Positions 7,467-15,636 of a DNA stretch of 64,000 nucleotides are shown one piece after another. The stretch's first letter is position 1, and each line of letters starts with the position of its first letter. The notes under the pieces were generated by a model, which worked only from the letters and a program-made list of their open reading frames with translations, searched no databases and had not been told where the DNA came from. Origin of the DNA: CTSoil-075 sp042610375. GTDB taxonomy: Bacteria; Bacillota; Negativicutes; DSM-13327. The DNA lies in contig NZ_JBGJZL010000007.1 in the NCBI RefSeq assembly GCF_042610375.1, positions 62,001 through 126,000 of the forward strand. The letters are read 5' to 3'. The position numbers were made by a program, and so were the translations under genes.

Positions 7467-7846
7467 AGTATTGATCCTCCTTCGTTCCAAATGAGTCTGC
7501 GACAGCTCGCTTTATCATACTTATAATAAGAGATTTATAGCAAATGACATGATCGTTACTAATTCAAATAATTCTAATCAACGATTCTCACAGTATTCTA
7601 GATTACATGATATATTCCATATAGATCATGATAAATCCCACAAACTAAAGCCCTATTTACATTAGGCATAAAGTCCTTGTATTTCCAGAAAGAGCTTGTA
7701 GGAAGGTTTGTCAATATGAGAAAACTATGATAATATAGTAGCGTATCAGAAAGCCACGAAATATTTTTTTATGAAATTGTAAAAAAGAAATTGAAAATAA
7801 TTTTTATATCGTAGAATAAACAATAATGAATGGAGAATTTTAAATT
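7467..7846. promoter_or_regulatory. Divergent intergenic region between HD-GYP and yjdM genes
   Basis: A good promoter for the plus strand is TTGTCA (7708-7713), 17 bases, TAATAT (7731-7736), leaving a leader of about 100 bases before yjdM. An inverted repeat, CATGAT (7606-7611) and ATCATG (7625-7630), lies on the side of the HD-GYP gene and could be an operator. I see no ORF with a ribosome binding site here. Confidence 0.5.
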
Positions 7847-8188
7847 ATGCTTGAGTTGCCCAATTGCCCAAAATGTAATTCAGAATATACTTATGAAGAT
7901 GGAAATCTTTTAGTTTGCCCAGAATGTAGTCATGAGTGGACTTTAGGATCAGAGGCTGAAAATAGTGATGATAAAAAAATTATCAAAGATGCAAATGGAA
8001 ATGTCTTAAATGATGGTGATTCTGTAACCGTAATCAAAGACCTTAAAGTAAAAGGCAGTTCTTCAACCTTGAAAGTAGGTACAAAAGTAAAAAATATACG
8101 TTTAGTTGATGGAGACCATAATATTGATTGCCAAATTGATGGCTTTGGGGCAATGAAATTAAAATCTGAATTTGTGAAAAAAGCGTAA
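7847..8188 (+). CDS. yjdM: Zinc-ribbon protein YjdM (PhnA family)
   Basis: A 113-residue soluble protein. The N-terminus has a zinc ribbon, CPKCNSEYTYEDGNLLVCPE CSHEW with two CxxC pairs, followed by the conserved PhnA domain: VLNDGDSVTVIKDLKVKGSS and a C-terminal IDCQIDGFGAMKLKSEFVKK. The length equals that of E. coli YjdM, historically called PhnA although it does not degrade phosphonates. Its molecular role is not established. It is a single-gene unit with its own promoter and a strong bidirectional terminator. The identification is secure. Confidence 0.93.
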   Translation: MLELPNCPKCNSEYTYEDGNLLVCPECSHEWTLGSEAENSDDKKIIKDANGNVLNDGDSVTVIKDLKVKGSSSTLKVGTKVKNIRLVDGDHNIDCQIDGFGAMKLKSEFVKKA

Positions 8189-8210
8189 AATAAATCATTT
8201 TCCCTATAAA

Positions 8211-8254
8211 AAAACTCCTATCAAATTTTTGTCAAAAAATTTGATAGGAGTTTT
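8211..8254. terminator. Bidirectional terminator between yjdM and the HxlR gene
   Basis: AAAACTCCTATCAAATTTTT (8211-8230) pairs exactly with the right arm at 8235-8254 around the loop GTCA, with T tracts on both strands. Confidence 0.9.
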
Positions 8255-8297
8255 TTCTATTATAACAAAGATGCATAGGGAAGGCGTTATCCTCTTA

Positions 8298-8657
8298 TCA
8301 TAGGGAATAGCTGTCTTCTTCAAGAGTTTGTTCTGCCGTATTAGCATAATTAAGTCCCCATTGGCACAGAGTACCTAATATAGGTAAGAGGCTTCTTCCC
8401 GTTTCTGTCAATGAATATTCTACTTTCGGTGGAATCTGTGTATATATAAATCGGGTTACAAGTCCACTGGCTTCTAATTCTCTTAGTTGTTGCGTTAACA
8501 TTTTTTGCGTGATTTTGGGTAAGGTTTTCTTTAATGCACTAAACCGGAGGGTATTTTCTCCTAGATGCCAAAGAATTAATGCTTTCCACTTACCGCCGAT
8601 CAGGTCTAATGTTAATTCCATAGAGCACTGATATTCGATATTTTTAAATGTAATCAT
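8298..8657 (-). CDS. HxlR-family winged-helix transcriptional regulator
   Basis: A 119-residue regulator whose whole length is the HxlR domain: CSMELTLDLIGGKWKALILW with the conserved Cys near residue 11, then the recognition region TQKMLTQQLRELEASGLVTR and wing residues PPKVEYSLTETG. HxlR proteins (HypR, YodB, QorR) often sense electrophiles or disulfide stress through that N-terminal cysteine. No partner gene is adjacent: the gene upstream is a divergent DUF2148 gene. The region just upstream contains three copies of ATACTAT or its complement, probably its own operator. Confident on the family; the signal is unknown. Confidence 0.9.
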   Translation of the reverse strand: MITFKNIEYQCSMELTLDLIGGKWKALILWHLGENTLRFSALKKTLPKITQKMLTQQLRELEASGLVTRFIYTQIPPKVEYSLTETGRSLLPILGTLCQWGLNYANTAEQTLEEDSYSL

Positions 8658-8695
8658 GTGCGGTCACTCCAATTATTTTTAGTCATGAAATAGTA

Positions 8696-8726
8696 ATACT
8701 ATATATAGTATGAAAATAGATACTAT
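8696..8726. promoter_or_regulatory. Candidate HxlR operator (ATACTAT repeats)
   Basis: ATACTATATATAGTAT (8696-8711) is a perfect 16-bp palindrome, followed after eight bases by another ATACTAT (8720-8726). It lies 40-70 bases upstream of the HxlR start codon, in its promoter region. HxlR dimers typically bind such AT-rich palindromes. Confidence 0.5.
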
Positions 8727-8949
8727 GGCACAATAAAGTGCGTACTTGATGAAAAGTATCCTATGATTTACTATTATATCAGATCAGACATTTTTTGGAA
8801 AGCTGTTAATCTGTGGTGATTTGGTATTCTGCAATCAGTAGAAATTTTTAAGAGTGAGAGGAAGTGCAGTTCATTTGAAAGTGATTGCTTTTTAATGGGA
8901 GTCCAAGAGTGAATGGTACATGTGTAAAATAATAAATGGGGGAATTATA

Positions 8950-9477
8950 ATGATTATTAACAGCCAAGAAATTGAAGAACGTGCAGTAGAGCGAATTGCT
9001 GACCTAATGTGTGTGGCAGCAAGGACAGCTCCCAAAGCTAAGGGAGTTGATAATCTGGTGACGTTGATCGTTAATGGACAAGACAAAGAACAACTATCAG
9101 CAGAGATGCGACGTATTGCTCAAGAGTCAGGTATGGACTTCTTTCAGCGTGATGCCAATTGTATTGATAAAGCAGCATTGGTGGTATTATTAGGACAGAA
9201 AGTGAAACCTATGGGCGTGAAGCCTTGTGGATTCTGTGGTTATGCTGATTGCAGCGAATGTGCACAAGGTACTGGACGATGTGCGATCAGCATTGGAGAT
9301 CTAGGGATAGCTTTAGGTTCGGCAGTTGATGCTGCTGCTTCTTATCATGCTGATAATAGAGTCATGTTTAGCATCGGTAAAGCAGCCGTCAATCTCGGTC
9401 TTTTGGGAGCAGAAGTTAACGTGGCCTATGGGATACCACTCAGTATTACTGGTAAAAGCCCATTTTTTGATCGCTAA
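8950..9477 (+). CDS. DUF2148 ferredoxin-like domain protein
   Basis: A 175-residue protein of the DUF2148 family that occurs in anaerobic bacteria and archaea. It has an N-terminal Cys in ADLMCVAARTAPKAKG and a cysteine cluster CGFCGYADCSECAQGTGRC near residues 95-113, suited to bind a [4Fe-4S] cluster, then the conserved GDLGIALGSAVDAAASYHAD. ATG 8950 is chosen for the GGGGGA ten bases upstream; the ATG at 8920 has no site. The biochemical role is unknown. It is a single-gene unit closed by a terminator. Family assignment confident, function not. Confidence 0.85.
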   Translation: MIINSQEIEERAVERIADLMCVAARTAPKAKGVDNLVTLIVNGQDKEQLSAEMRRIAQESGMDFFQRDANCIDKAALVVLLGQKVKPMGVKPCGFCGYADCSECAQGTGRCAISIGDLGIALGSAVDAAASYHADNRVMFSIGKAAVNLGLLGAEVNVAYGIPLSITGKSPFFDR

Positions 9478-9528
9478 TCGACAAGGCAAGTAAGATAGTC
9501 CTTGTTTTGAATAAGATGATACTAAGTG

Positions 9529-9571
9529 AAAAACTATTGTTGATTTTGTAAAAAAATTAACAATGGTTTTT
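9529..9571 (+). terminator. Terminator after the DUF2148 gene
   Basis: AAAAACTATTGTT (9529-9541) pairs with AACAATGGTTTTT (9559-9571) with one G-T wobble; the right arm ends in a T run. Confidence 0.7.
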
Positions 9572-9590
9572 CTATTTATTGAGTGTTATA

Positions 9591-9651
9591 TTTTACGAAA
9601 GTTTTATAGAAGTTTATAAAAATTTTATAAAAGATTTAAAACCAGTTTAAC
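9591..9651 (+). promoter_or_regulatory. Five to six phased TTTTATA-type direct repeats upstream of the His-rich gene
   Basis: TTTTAC/TTTATA/TTTAAA elements start at about 9591, 9603, 9613, 9624, 9635 and 9646, a spacing of 10-12 bases (consensus near TTTTATAAAAG). TATAAT at 9661-9666 could be the -10 box just downstream. Head-to-tail repeats at one helical turn are typical binding sites of OmpR/PhoB-type response regulators, and such a regulator is encoded at 11631. Confidence 0.55.
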
Positions 9652-9701
9652 ATCTTTTCTTATAATAAACTCATAACAAATCAAGGAGGCTTATAAATAA
9701 G

Positions 9702-10355
9702 ATGAATAAACTTAAACTGTTGTATGACGTGGTCAAAAATTTACGGGATAAAGAGATGATTAATGGTGCACTAACAGCACAAGTACAAAAAGATCAGGGG
9801 AAGATCTTTTATCTAAAAAACCAATTTGAAAAAAATCTGGTGACAATGCAGACGACTGCAACTGTAACTTCTGAAGTCGATTATGAAGGAAAACAAGTCA
9901 AACATCAAAGTACTACGGAATTTAAGCATCATTGCTCCGATAAGAGCATGCGTCATAAATTATTTAACCATATGCATCATGGCAGAAAATGCGGAGGACT
10001 CAAAGCAAAACTTACAAAATTCGCCTTTGTATTAGGTCTCTTAGATCGCATGAAAGCAGAACAACAAGAAAATAAAACAACTCTCGTTACACTCGAGATC
10101 ACAGAACTACCCGAAGATATTAAGAGTTTAATCCAGGAAAAAATGAATCATATGGAATCGCGCCAAGATCACGATCGCTGCTGCTTTATGAAAGAGTTGC
10201 ATTACATAGAAAAAGGCAATTTTTCATTAGCCATGTCCGTCAGTAAAGATGATGAAATTGAAAAAATCGTGATAACTTTTGATGGCGTACAACACGACGA
10301 AGAAAATAAAGAGCATGTTTTGGCAATCGTCGTTGAGTTAGAATTAAATACATAA
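9702..10355 (+). CDS. Uncharacterised His/Cys-rich cytoplasmic protein
   Basis: A 217-residue protein that I do not recognise. It has no signal peptide or membrane segment. The first half includes a polar beta-rich stretch (MQTTATVTSEVDYEGKQVKH) and then a metal-ligand-rich block around residues 74-97: FKHHCSDKSMRHKLF followed by NHMHHGRKCGG. A second His/Cys cluster, RQDHDRCCFMKELHY, lies near 155-169. A Shine-Dalgarno GGAGG precedes the ATG by about ten bases. It has its own promoter region with phased repeats and its own terminator, and is followed by a histidine kinase whose N-terminus is also His/Cys-rich. A metal-binding or metal-responsive role is a reasonable inference but not shown. 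Confidence 0.7.
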   Translation: MNKLKLLYDVVKNLRDKEMINGALTAQVQKDQGKIFYLKNQFEKNLVTMQTTATVTSEVDYEGKQVKHQSTTEFKHHCSDKSMRHKLFNHMHHGRKCGGLKAKLTKFAFVLGLLDRMKAEQQENKTTLVTLEITELPEDIKSLIQEKMNHMESRQDHDRCCFMKELHYIEKGNFSLAMSVSKDDEIEKIVITFDGVQHDEENKEHVLAIVVELELNT

Positions 10356-10381
10356 TCATGATGTGAGTTACGATCGTACTG

Positions 10382-10414
10382 GGTGCAAACTAAAAGAATG
10401 GTTTGCGCCTTTTT
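10382..10414 (+). terminator. Terminator between the His-rich gene and the histidine kinase gene
   Basis: GGTGCAAAC (10382-10390) pairs with GTTTGCGCC (10401-10409) with one wobble pair, followed by TTTTT. The kinase operon may still be reached by partial read-through, because only about 50 bases remain for a separate promoter. Confidence 0.8.
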
Positions 10415-10465
10415 CTATACTTACAATATAATAATGTCATAAGAGAGAAAGTGTAGGTGATAGAG

Positions 10466-11626
10466 ATGTTTAGGTGTGATAAACCTTACCCTCATTGTGA
10501 TCGAGAAAATCAATATAAAGAAAAATTTTTTGCGACCTTTCCGAATATGCATCGACATCATCATCGAGAATTTCGAAAATATCATCAATATTTTCGTTAT
10601 TTTCGACCGGTGATTGTGCTGTTCAATATTTTGATTTTATATCTATTATTTACTTGGGGAGGATTTAAAGGGGTCGGTATTTTTTTGGCAGTCATCATTA
10701 GCTTAAAAGAAATTGCTCAGTTTATTTTTATCCTACGTTTAGAGAAACGGATATTTACGCCAATTGAAAAACTCAGGCTTGGTGTAGATGAAATTGCTAA
10801 GGGAAACTATAATGTAAAAGTCGAATGTGATGTCCCTAATGATCTTGGTTTATTAATTTTTTCTTTTAATGAAATGGCACAAAAATTATATGAGGGTGAA
10901 CGAATACAAAATGAGTATGAAGAAAATAGGAAGACCTTAATCGCTAATATTTCTCATGATTTAAAGACACCCATAACGGCTATTCAGGGCTATATTGAGG
11001 CGTTACTCGATGAGAATAACAAATTTGAAGGAGACAAGGAGAAGTATCTAAAAACCATCCATCATAATACACTTTATATCAATAAATTGATTGATGATCT
11101 ATTTCTTTTCTCAAAACTAGATATGCAAAAATTAGATTTTAATTATGAAAGGATAGAAATTTGTTCTTTCATGGATGATTTCATGGAAGAATATAAGTTT
11201 CACCTTGAAGAAAAAAATATCCAATTTCAATATATTTCAGAGCTAGAAGAGAACTATCACATCAATCTTGATCGAAAAAGATTTCATCAGGCTTTTAACA
11301 ATATTATTAGCAATGCCGTTCAGCATGGACCGGAGACGGATTTATCGATAAAAATTAGGCTATATCAAGAAAAAGATTGCATTTGTCTTGGAATTCAAGA
11401 TAATGGATATGGGATTGCCCCGGATAAGCTACCGTATATTTTTGATCGCTTTTATCGTATTGATGCGGAACGTAAGAAAGATTATATGTGTACTGGCCTT
11501 GGCCTTGCAATCGCGAAAGAACTGATCGAAGCTCACTGCGGGGAAATTACTGTTTCTAGCAAGGAAAAGGAAGGCACTTGTTTTACGATGGTACTTCCGA
11601 TTTTGCAAAGTATGAGGATGGGATGA
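10466..11626 (+). CDS. Sensor histidine kinase with His-rich cytoplasmic N-terminus
   Basis: A 386-residue kinase. The first 45 residues are cytoplasmic and unusual: FRCDKPYPHCDREN, then NMHRHHHREFRKYHQYFRYF. Two closely spaced membrane segments (VIVLFNILILYLLFTWGG and FLAVIISLKEIAQFIFIL) leave almost no extracytoplasmic loop. HAMP follows (FTPIEKLRLGVDEIAKGNYN), then HisKA with the phosphoacceptor in NISHDLKTPITAIQGY, and an HATPase_c domain with N-box NIISNAVQHG and G-box DNGYGIAPDKLPYIFDRFYR. The ATG at 10466 has AGGTGA five bases upstream; a GTG at 10457 is the alternative. The response regulator gene starts four bases after the stop. With no sensor loop outside, the signal is likely sensed in the membrane or by the His/Cys-rich head. 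Confidence 0.92.
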   Translation: MFRCDKPYPHCDRENQYKEKFFATFPNMHRHHHREFRKYHQYFRYFRPVIVLFNILILYLLFTWGGFKGVGIFLAVIISLKEIAQFIFILRLEKRIFTPIEKLRLGVDEIAKGNYNVKVECDVPNDLGLLIFSFNEMAQKLYEGERIQNEYEENRKTLIANISHDLKTPITAIQGYIEALLDENNKFEGDKEKYLKTIHHNTLYINKLIDDLFLFSKLDMQKLDFNYERIEICSFMDDFMEEYKFHLEEKNIQFQYISELEENYHINLDRKRFHQAFNNIISNAVQHGPETDLSIKIRLYQEKDCICLGIQDNGYGIAPDKLPYIFDRFYRIDAERKKDYMCTGLGLAIAKELIEAHCGEITVSSKEKEGTCFTMVLPILQSMRMG

Positions 11627-11630
11627 TAAC

Positions 11631-12317
11631 ATGAAACGCATATTAATTATTGAAGATGATATGGACATTGCTGAATTGGAAAGGGACTACCTTCAATTGA
11701 ATGGCTATACTGCTGAAATCGTTCAAGATGGAGTGTTAGGACTAAAGAAAGCAATGACGGGCATGTATGATGTCATTGTTGTTGATTTGATGCTGCCCCA
11801 AAAGGATGGCTTTGAAATTATCAGAGAGGTTCGAAAAAAACTGGAGATACCGATCATCGTTGTCTCAGCTCGTAATGATGACATTGATAAAATCAGGGGA
11901 CTTGACTTTGGGGCTGATGATTATTTGACAAAACCCTTTAGTCCTGCAGAGTTAATCGCTAGAATTAAGTCTCATATCAAACGTTATGAACGTTTAAAAG
12001 GTCATACTTTTTCTGAAATTATCCAGCATAAAGGTTTGGAAATAAACATGGCGTCTCATAAAGTCATGGTCAATAGCATACAGGTTCAATTGACAACCAA
12101 GGAATATGAGTTATTATTATTTTTAGCGACTAATCCTAATATTGTTTTTACTAAAGCCCATATTTTTGATACCATATGGGGCGATGAGTGTTATGGCGAT
12201 AATGCAACCGTTGCTGTCCACATTCAAAAAATCCGCAAAAAAATTGAGAAAGATCCTTCCAATCCAGAATTTATTGAAACTCTCTGGGGAACGGGCTACC
12301 GTTTTAATCCCATATAA
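11631..12317 (+). CDS. OmpR/PhoB-family response regulator
   Basis: A 228-residue regulator. The receiver domain (1-120) has the acidic pocket IIEDDMD, phosphoacceptor Asp in VVDLMLPQKDG, the Thr/Ser switch VVSARND and Lys in DYLTKPFSPAEL. A winged-helix Trans_reg_C domain follows, with LTTKEYELLLFLATNPNIVF and the wing IETLWGTGYRFNP. It is encoded directly after the kinase with a four-base gap, so they form a cognate pair. A good candidate target is the set of direct repeats at 9591-9651 upstream of the His-rich gene. The identification is secure; the regulon is inferred. Confidence 0.95.
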   Translation: MKRILIIEDDMDIAELERDYLQLNGYTAEIVQDGVLGLKKAMTGMYDVIVVDLMLPQKDGFEIIREVRKKLEIPIIVVSARNDDIDKIRGLDFGADDYLTKPFSPAELIARIKSHIKRYERLKGHTFSEIIQHKGLEINMASHKVMVNSIQVQLTTKEYELLLFLATNPNIVFTKAHIFDTIWGDECYGDNATVAVHIQKIRKKIEKDPSNPEFIETLWGTGYRFNPI

Positions 12318-12337
12318 AAAATTGGAGCTTACAAGCT

Positions 12338-13222
12338 ATGAAAAAATATAAAAAAGTTTATTTAGAAATAACCAATGTATGTAATTTAACATGTAATTTC
12401 TGTCCTGAAACCAAAAGAAAAGCTGAATTTATGTCAGAAGCTACATTTAAACAAATGTTAGATCAAATTAAACCCTTTACCGATTATATATACTTACATG
12501 TGAAGGGAGAACCTTTATTACATCCTCAGTTAGGGAGCTTTCTAGACATCAGTTATGAAAAAGGCTTTAAAGTAAACATAACAACAAATGGTACTTTAAT
12601 CGATAGAGTGGGAGATACTTTACTTGGAAAACCTGCAGTGAGGCAAATTAATTTTTCCCTTCATAGTTTTGATGGAAATGAGAAAGTCATATCGAAAGAT
12701 GAGTATATTGACAAGATTCTTAGCTTTGCTAATCAAGCAATGATTGAGTCAAAGCTCATTATATCCTTACGGTTATGGAACTTAGATGAAGCTTTATTAA
12801 CAGAGGATCAAAGAAAAAGAAATATAGATGTTATTTGTAAAATTGAAGAGAACTTTAAACTACCTTATAAAATACAGGGTAATTTATCTGAAAGTAAATC
12901 ATTAAAAATAGGGGATAGAATCTACTTAAATCAAGATTATGAGTTTAAATGGCCTGATTTAAAGGAAGAAGAGGATTTTGCTAAAGGATCCTGTTATGGC
13001 CTGAGAAATCAAGTTGCTATTTTAGTTGATGGTACAGTCGTACCTTGCTGCCTTGATGGAGAAGGGGTTATTCAGTTAGGTAATATCCATGAATACAAAT
13101 TCGCTGATATTATAAGTACAACAAGAGCTGAAAAGATAAGACTTGGTTTTTGTAATTATGATGTCGTCGAAGAACTTTGCCGAAAATGTGGATATCGAAA
13201 AAGATTTGGACAAGGTATATAA
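12338..13222 (+). CDS. Radical SAM/SPASM-domain protein of unknown substrate
   Basis: A 294-residue protein. The radical SAM motif CNLTCNFC (CxxxCxxC) lies at residues 14-21, with KGEPLLHP as the GGE-type motif and NITTNGTLI as a further SAM-domain signature. The C-terminus has a short SPASM-like region: CYGLRNQVAILVDGTVVPCC, and final cysteines in LCRKCGYRKRF, ligands for an auxiliary iron-sulfur cluster. SPASM proteins commonly modify peptides or enzymes. The gene starts 20 bases after the response regulator and ends at a hairpin, so it is the third gene of the kinase operon. No small precursor peptide is evident beside it, although the His/Cys-rich protein upstream could be a substrate; that is a guess. 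Confidence 0.85.
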   Translation: MKKYKKVYLEITNVCNLTCNFCPETKRKAEFMSEATFKQMLDQIKPFTDYIYLHVKGEPLLHPQLGSFLDISYEKGFKVNITTNGTLIDRVGDTLLGKPAVRQINFSLHSFDGNEKVISKDEYIDKILSFANQAMIESKLIISLRLWNLDEALLTEDQRKRNIDVICKIEENFKLPYKIQGNLSESKSLKIGDRIYLNQDYEFKWPDLKEEEDFAKGSCYGLRNQVAILVDGTVVPCCLDGEGVIQLGNIHEYKFADIISTTRAEKIRLGFCNYDVVEELCRKCGYRKRFGQGI

Positions 13223-13228
13223 TTCCCG

Positions 13229-13264
13229 AGTAGAGATGATACAGTTAGCTGTGTCATCTCTACT
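13229..13264 (+). terminator. Hairpin ending the kinase/regulator/radical-SAM operon
   Basis: AGTAGAGATGATACAG (13229-13244) pairs with CTGTGTCATCTCTACT (13249-13264) with one wobble and a four-base loop. There is no T run, but it directly follows the operon. Confidence 0.6.
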
Positions 13265-13294
13265 GGTGAAATGTTGTAGAACGAAGGAGTATAA

Positions 13295-13546
13295 TGTAAT
13301 TATTTAGCAGGAATTAGTAATTTAAAAAGAGAATATAGCCATGAGGGACTTCACCAAGAACTTTTGAATCAACCTGTAACTACGGCCGAAAAAAAGGAGG
13401 GTGTAGCGAATAGCATATTTTTAAAGATGTTTAAAAAACTGAACATTCCGACGATAAGGTGTAGATTATTGGCAAAAGAAAGATTCACTGGTAGAACAAC
13501 CATACAAAGATCATCTTGTTATGCTAGAACTAAAAATATCGGGTAA
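13295..13546 (+). pseudogene. Probable decayed coding stretch between the radical SAM gene and hcp
   Basis: This 477-base gap (13223-13699) contains an open frame without a good start, reading YLAGISNLKREYSHEGLHQE and onward to 13546. A strong GAAGGAG near 13282-13288 is followed by ATG and an immediate stop at 13294-13299. A second frame, from about 13465 to 13560, reads DYWQKKDSLVEQPYKDHLVM and then LELKISGNELFII, which looks protein-like and ends at a stop. Two frames carrying plausible protein sequence, joined by a shift, suggest a degraded gene. I cannot name the family; the rest of the gap is AT-rich and holds only the hcp promoter region. Confidence 0.35.
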
Positions 13547-13699
13547 TGAACTGTTTATTATATAAAAGAATAAGAAACTATTTGTAAGGAATAATAAAGC
13601 GTGGATGCAAATTAGCTATAAAATGATCATTATCTCGTAATTTTCCAATATGAAATCAAGAAAATTTTATAAAAACTATAAAAAAGAGGAGAGACTAAT

Positions 13700-15352
13700 A
13701 TGGAAAATGCAATGTTTTGCTATCAGTGTGAACAAACTTTCGGTGGAAAAGGCTGTACCAAAAGTGGTGTTTGTGGAAAAACACCTGAGATCGCAAATTT
13801 ACAAGATTTATTACTATATCAGTTAAAAGGGATTTCTTGTTACGCAAAACCTTTAATTGAACAAGGAAAAATGATTGATAAAGAAATTGTAAAGTTTGTA
13901 GAGAATGGTCTATTTACAACATTAACAAATGTAAACTTTGATGCTGAAAATCATGTAAAATTAATCAAAGAATCACAAAAAATAAAGGAAACATTAAGAG
14001 AACAAGCACCAAAAGGACAATATCCAGATGCAGCTACTTATAATGCAAGTGATACAAAAGAAGCGATGCTAAAGGATGCAGTTAAAGCTGGAATTATGTA
14101 TGACCAAAATCTCGACGCTGATATTCGATCCTTAAGATCAACTGTATTATTTGGTTTAAAAGGTATCAGTGCGTATGGTCATCAAGCAAGGTTTATAGAT
14201 TATCATAGTGATCAAGTAGATCATTTTTATTTCCAAGGATTAGAATCGACGACTAATGATAATTTAACCCTTGATGAGATGATACGTATGGTAATGAGAA
14301 CAGGAAATATGAGTGTAGAAGTCATGAAGGTACTCGATGAAGCAAATACTACAACATATGAAAATCCTTCTCCTCATAAAGTAAATATGAATATTAAAAA
14401 AGGTCCTTTTATCATTATATCAGGACATGATCTAAGAGATTTAGAAATGCTACTTGAACAAACAGAAGGTAAGGGAATTAATATTTATACTCATGGTGAG
14501 ATGCTGCCAGCCCACGGCTATCCAGCACTAAAAAAATATAAACATTTAGTAGGTAACTATGGATCTGCTTGGCAAAATCAACAGAAAGAATTTGATGGCA
14601 TACCAGGCTGTATATTAATGACAACCAACTGTTTAATGAGACCAAGAGAAACATATAAGGATAGAATCTTTACGACGAATGTTGTTGGTTGGGACGGAGT
14701 AAAAAATATCGAAGTGAATGCAGATGGGACAAAGGATTTTAGTGAGATCATAAATAAAGCACTGGAACTTGGTGGCTTTACAGAAGATCAGGAAGCAAAA
14801 GAAATCTTAGTTGGCTTTGGACATCATGCAACATTATCCCATGCGGAAACAATCGTTAGTGCTGTCAAAGAAGGAAAAATAAGACATTTCTTCTTAATTG
14901 GTGGTTGTGATGGAGCTCGACCAGGAAGAAGTTATTATACAGAGTTTGCTAAAATGGTTCCTGAGGATTGTATCATTCTTACCTTAGCTTGTGGTAAGTA
15001 CAGATTTAACAATTTGGACTTTGGGACAGTCGCTGGATTACCAAGATTATTAGACATTGGTCAATGTAATGATGCTTATTCAGCAGTTAGAATTGCTACG
15101 GCACTCGCCGATGCCTTTGATACTGATGTAAATTCGCTACCACTCTCTATTGTACTTTCTTGGTATGAACAAAAGGCCGTTGCAGATTTATTGGCACTGT
15201 TGTCCCTTGGAATAAAAGGAATGTATCTAGGACCTAGTTTACCAGCATTTATATCTCCTAATGTATTACAATATCTAGTGGAAACATTTGATATAAAACC
15301 AATCAGTACCCCCGAGGATGATTTAAGAAGTTCACTTAAACAAGCAAACTAA
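13700..15352 (+). CDS. hcp: Hybrid-cluster protein (hydroxylamine reductase)
   Basis: A 550-residue Hcp of the class I type. The N-terminal cluster motif is CYQCEQTFGGKGCTKSGVC (CX2CX8CX5C). All ligands expected for the hybrid Fe-S-O cluster can be seen: His in IIISGHDLRDLE, Glu in HGEMLPAHGYP, and cysteines in ILMTTNCLMRP, LIGGCDGARPGR, LTLACGKYRFN and DIGQCNDAYSA, plus Glu and Lys in LSWYEQKAV. Hcp reduces hydroxylamine in vitro and is thought to act as an NO reductase or nitrosative-stress protein in anaerobes. No separate hcr reductase gene is adjacent. GAGGAG precedes the ATG. Tandem hairpins close the gene. Very secure call. Confidence 0.97.
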   Translation: MENAMFCYQCEQTFGGKGCTKSGVCGKTPEIANLQDLLLYQLKGISCYAKPLIEQGKMIDKEIVKFVENGLFTTLTNVNFDAENHVKLIKESQKIKETLREQAPKGQYPDAATYNASDTKEAMLKDAVKAGIMYDQNLDADIRSLRSTVLFGLKGISAYGHQARFIDYHSDQVDHFYFQGLESTTNDNLTLDEMIRMVMRTGNMSVEVMKVLDEANTTTYENPSPHKVNMNIKKGPFIIISGHDLRDLEMLLEQTEGKGINIYTHGEMLPAHGYPALKKYKHLVGNYGSAWQNQQKEFDGIPGCILMTTNCLMRPRETYKDRIFTTNVVGWDGVKNIEVNADGTKDFSEIINKALELGGFTEDQEAKEILVGFGHHATLSHAETIVSAVKEGKIRHFFLIGGCDGARPGRSYYTEFAKMVPEDCIILTLACGKYRFNNLDFGTVAGLPRLLDIGQCNDAYSAVRIATALADAFDTDVNSLPLSIVLSWYEQKAVADLLALLSLGIKGMYLGPSLPAFISPNVLQYLVETFDIKPISTPEDDLRSSLKQAN

Positions 15353-15372
15353 TAGAGACGTAACGTGAAAAA

Positions 15373-15405
15373 CACTACTATAGATTGCTATAATCTATAG
15401 TAGTG
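15373..15405 (+). terminator. First hairpin downstream of hcp
   Basis: CACTACTATAGATT (15373-15386) and AATCTATAGTAGTG (15392-15405) are perfect reverse complements with a five-base loop. There is no T run. It shares the ACTACTAT/ATAGTAG sequence with the next hairpin. Confidence 0.65.
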
Positions 15406-15422
15406 GGAAAAGGTATAAATAT

Positions 15423-15467
15423 AAACCATAGTAGATTCCTTATTTTAAGGGACTACTATGGTTTTTA
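15423..15467 (+). terminator. Second hairpin downstream of hcp, with T run
   Basis: AAACCATAGTAG (15423-15434) pairs with CTACTATGGTTT (15453-15464), with further pairing inside (TCCTT/AAGGG), followed by TTT. It is the likely true intrinsic terminator of hcp. The rest of the gap up to 15636 is AT-rich with no other visible feature. Confidence 0.75.
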
Positions 15468-15636
15468 CTATTCATTCTGCTGTTTTGTAGATTTACTGAA
15501 ATTTAATTATCTAATTTGATGCATGTCACTTTTTTTTTTAGCTATAGAGGATAGTATTAGACCATGATATAAAGAAAAAAATATTCTTCATCCACGACTA
15601 GGCGGCAGTAATCAAAAGCATTAAAGGGGTGGCGTT

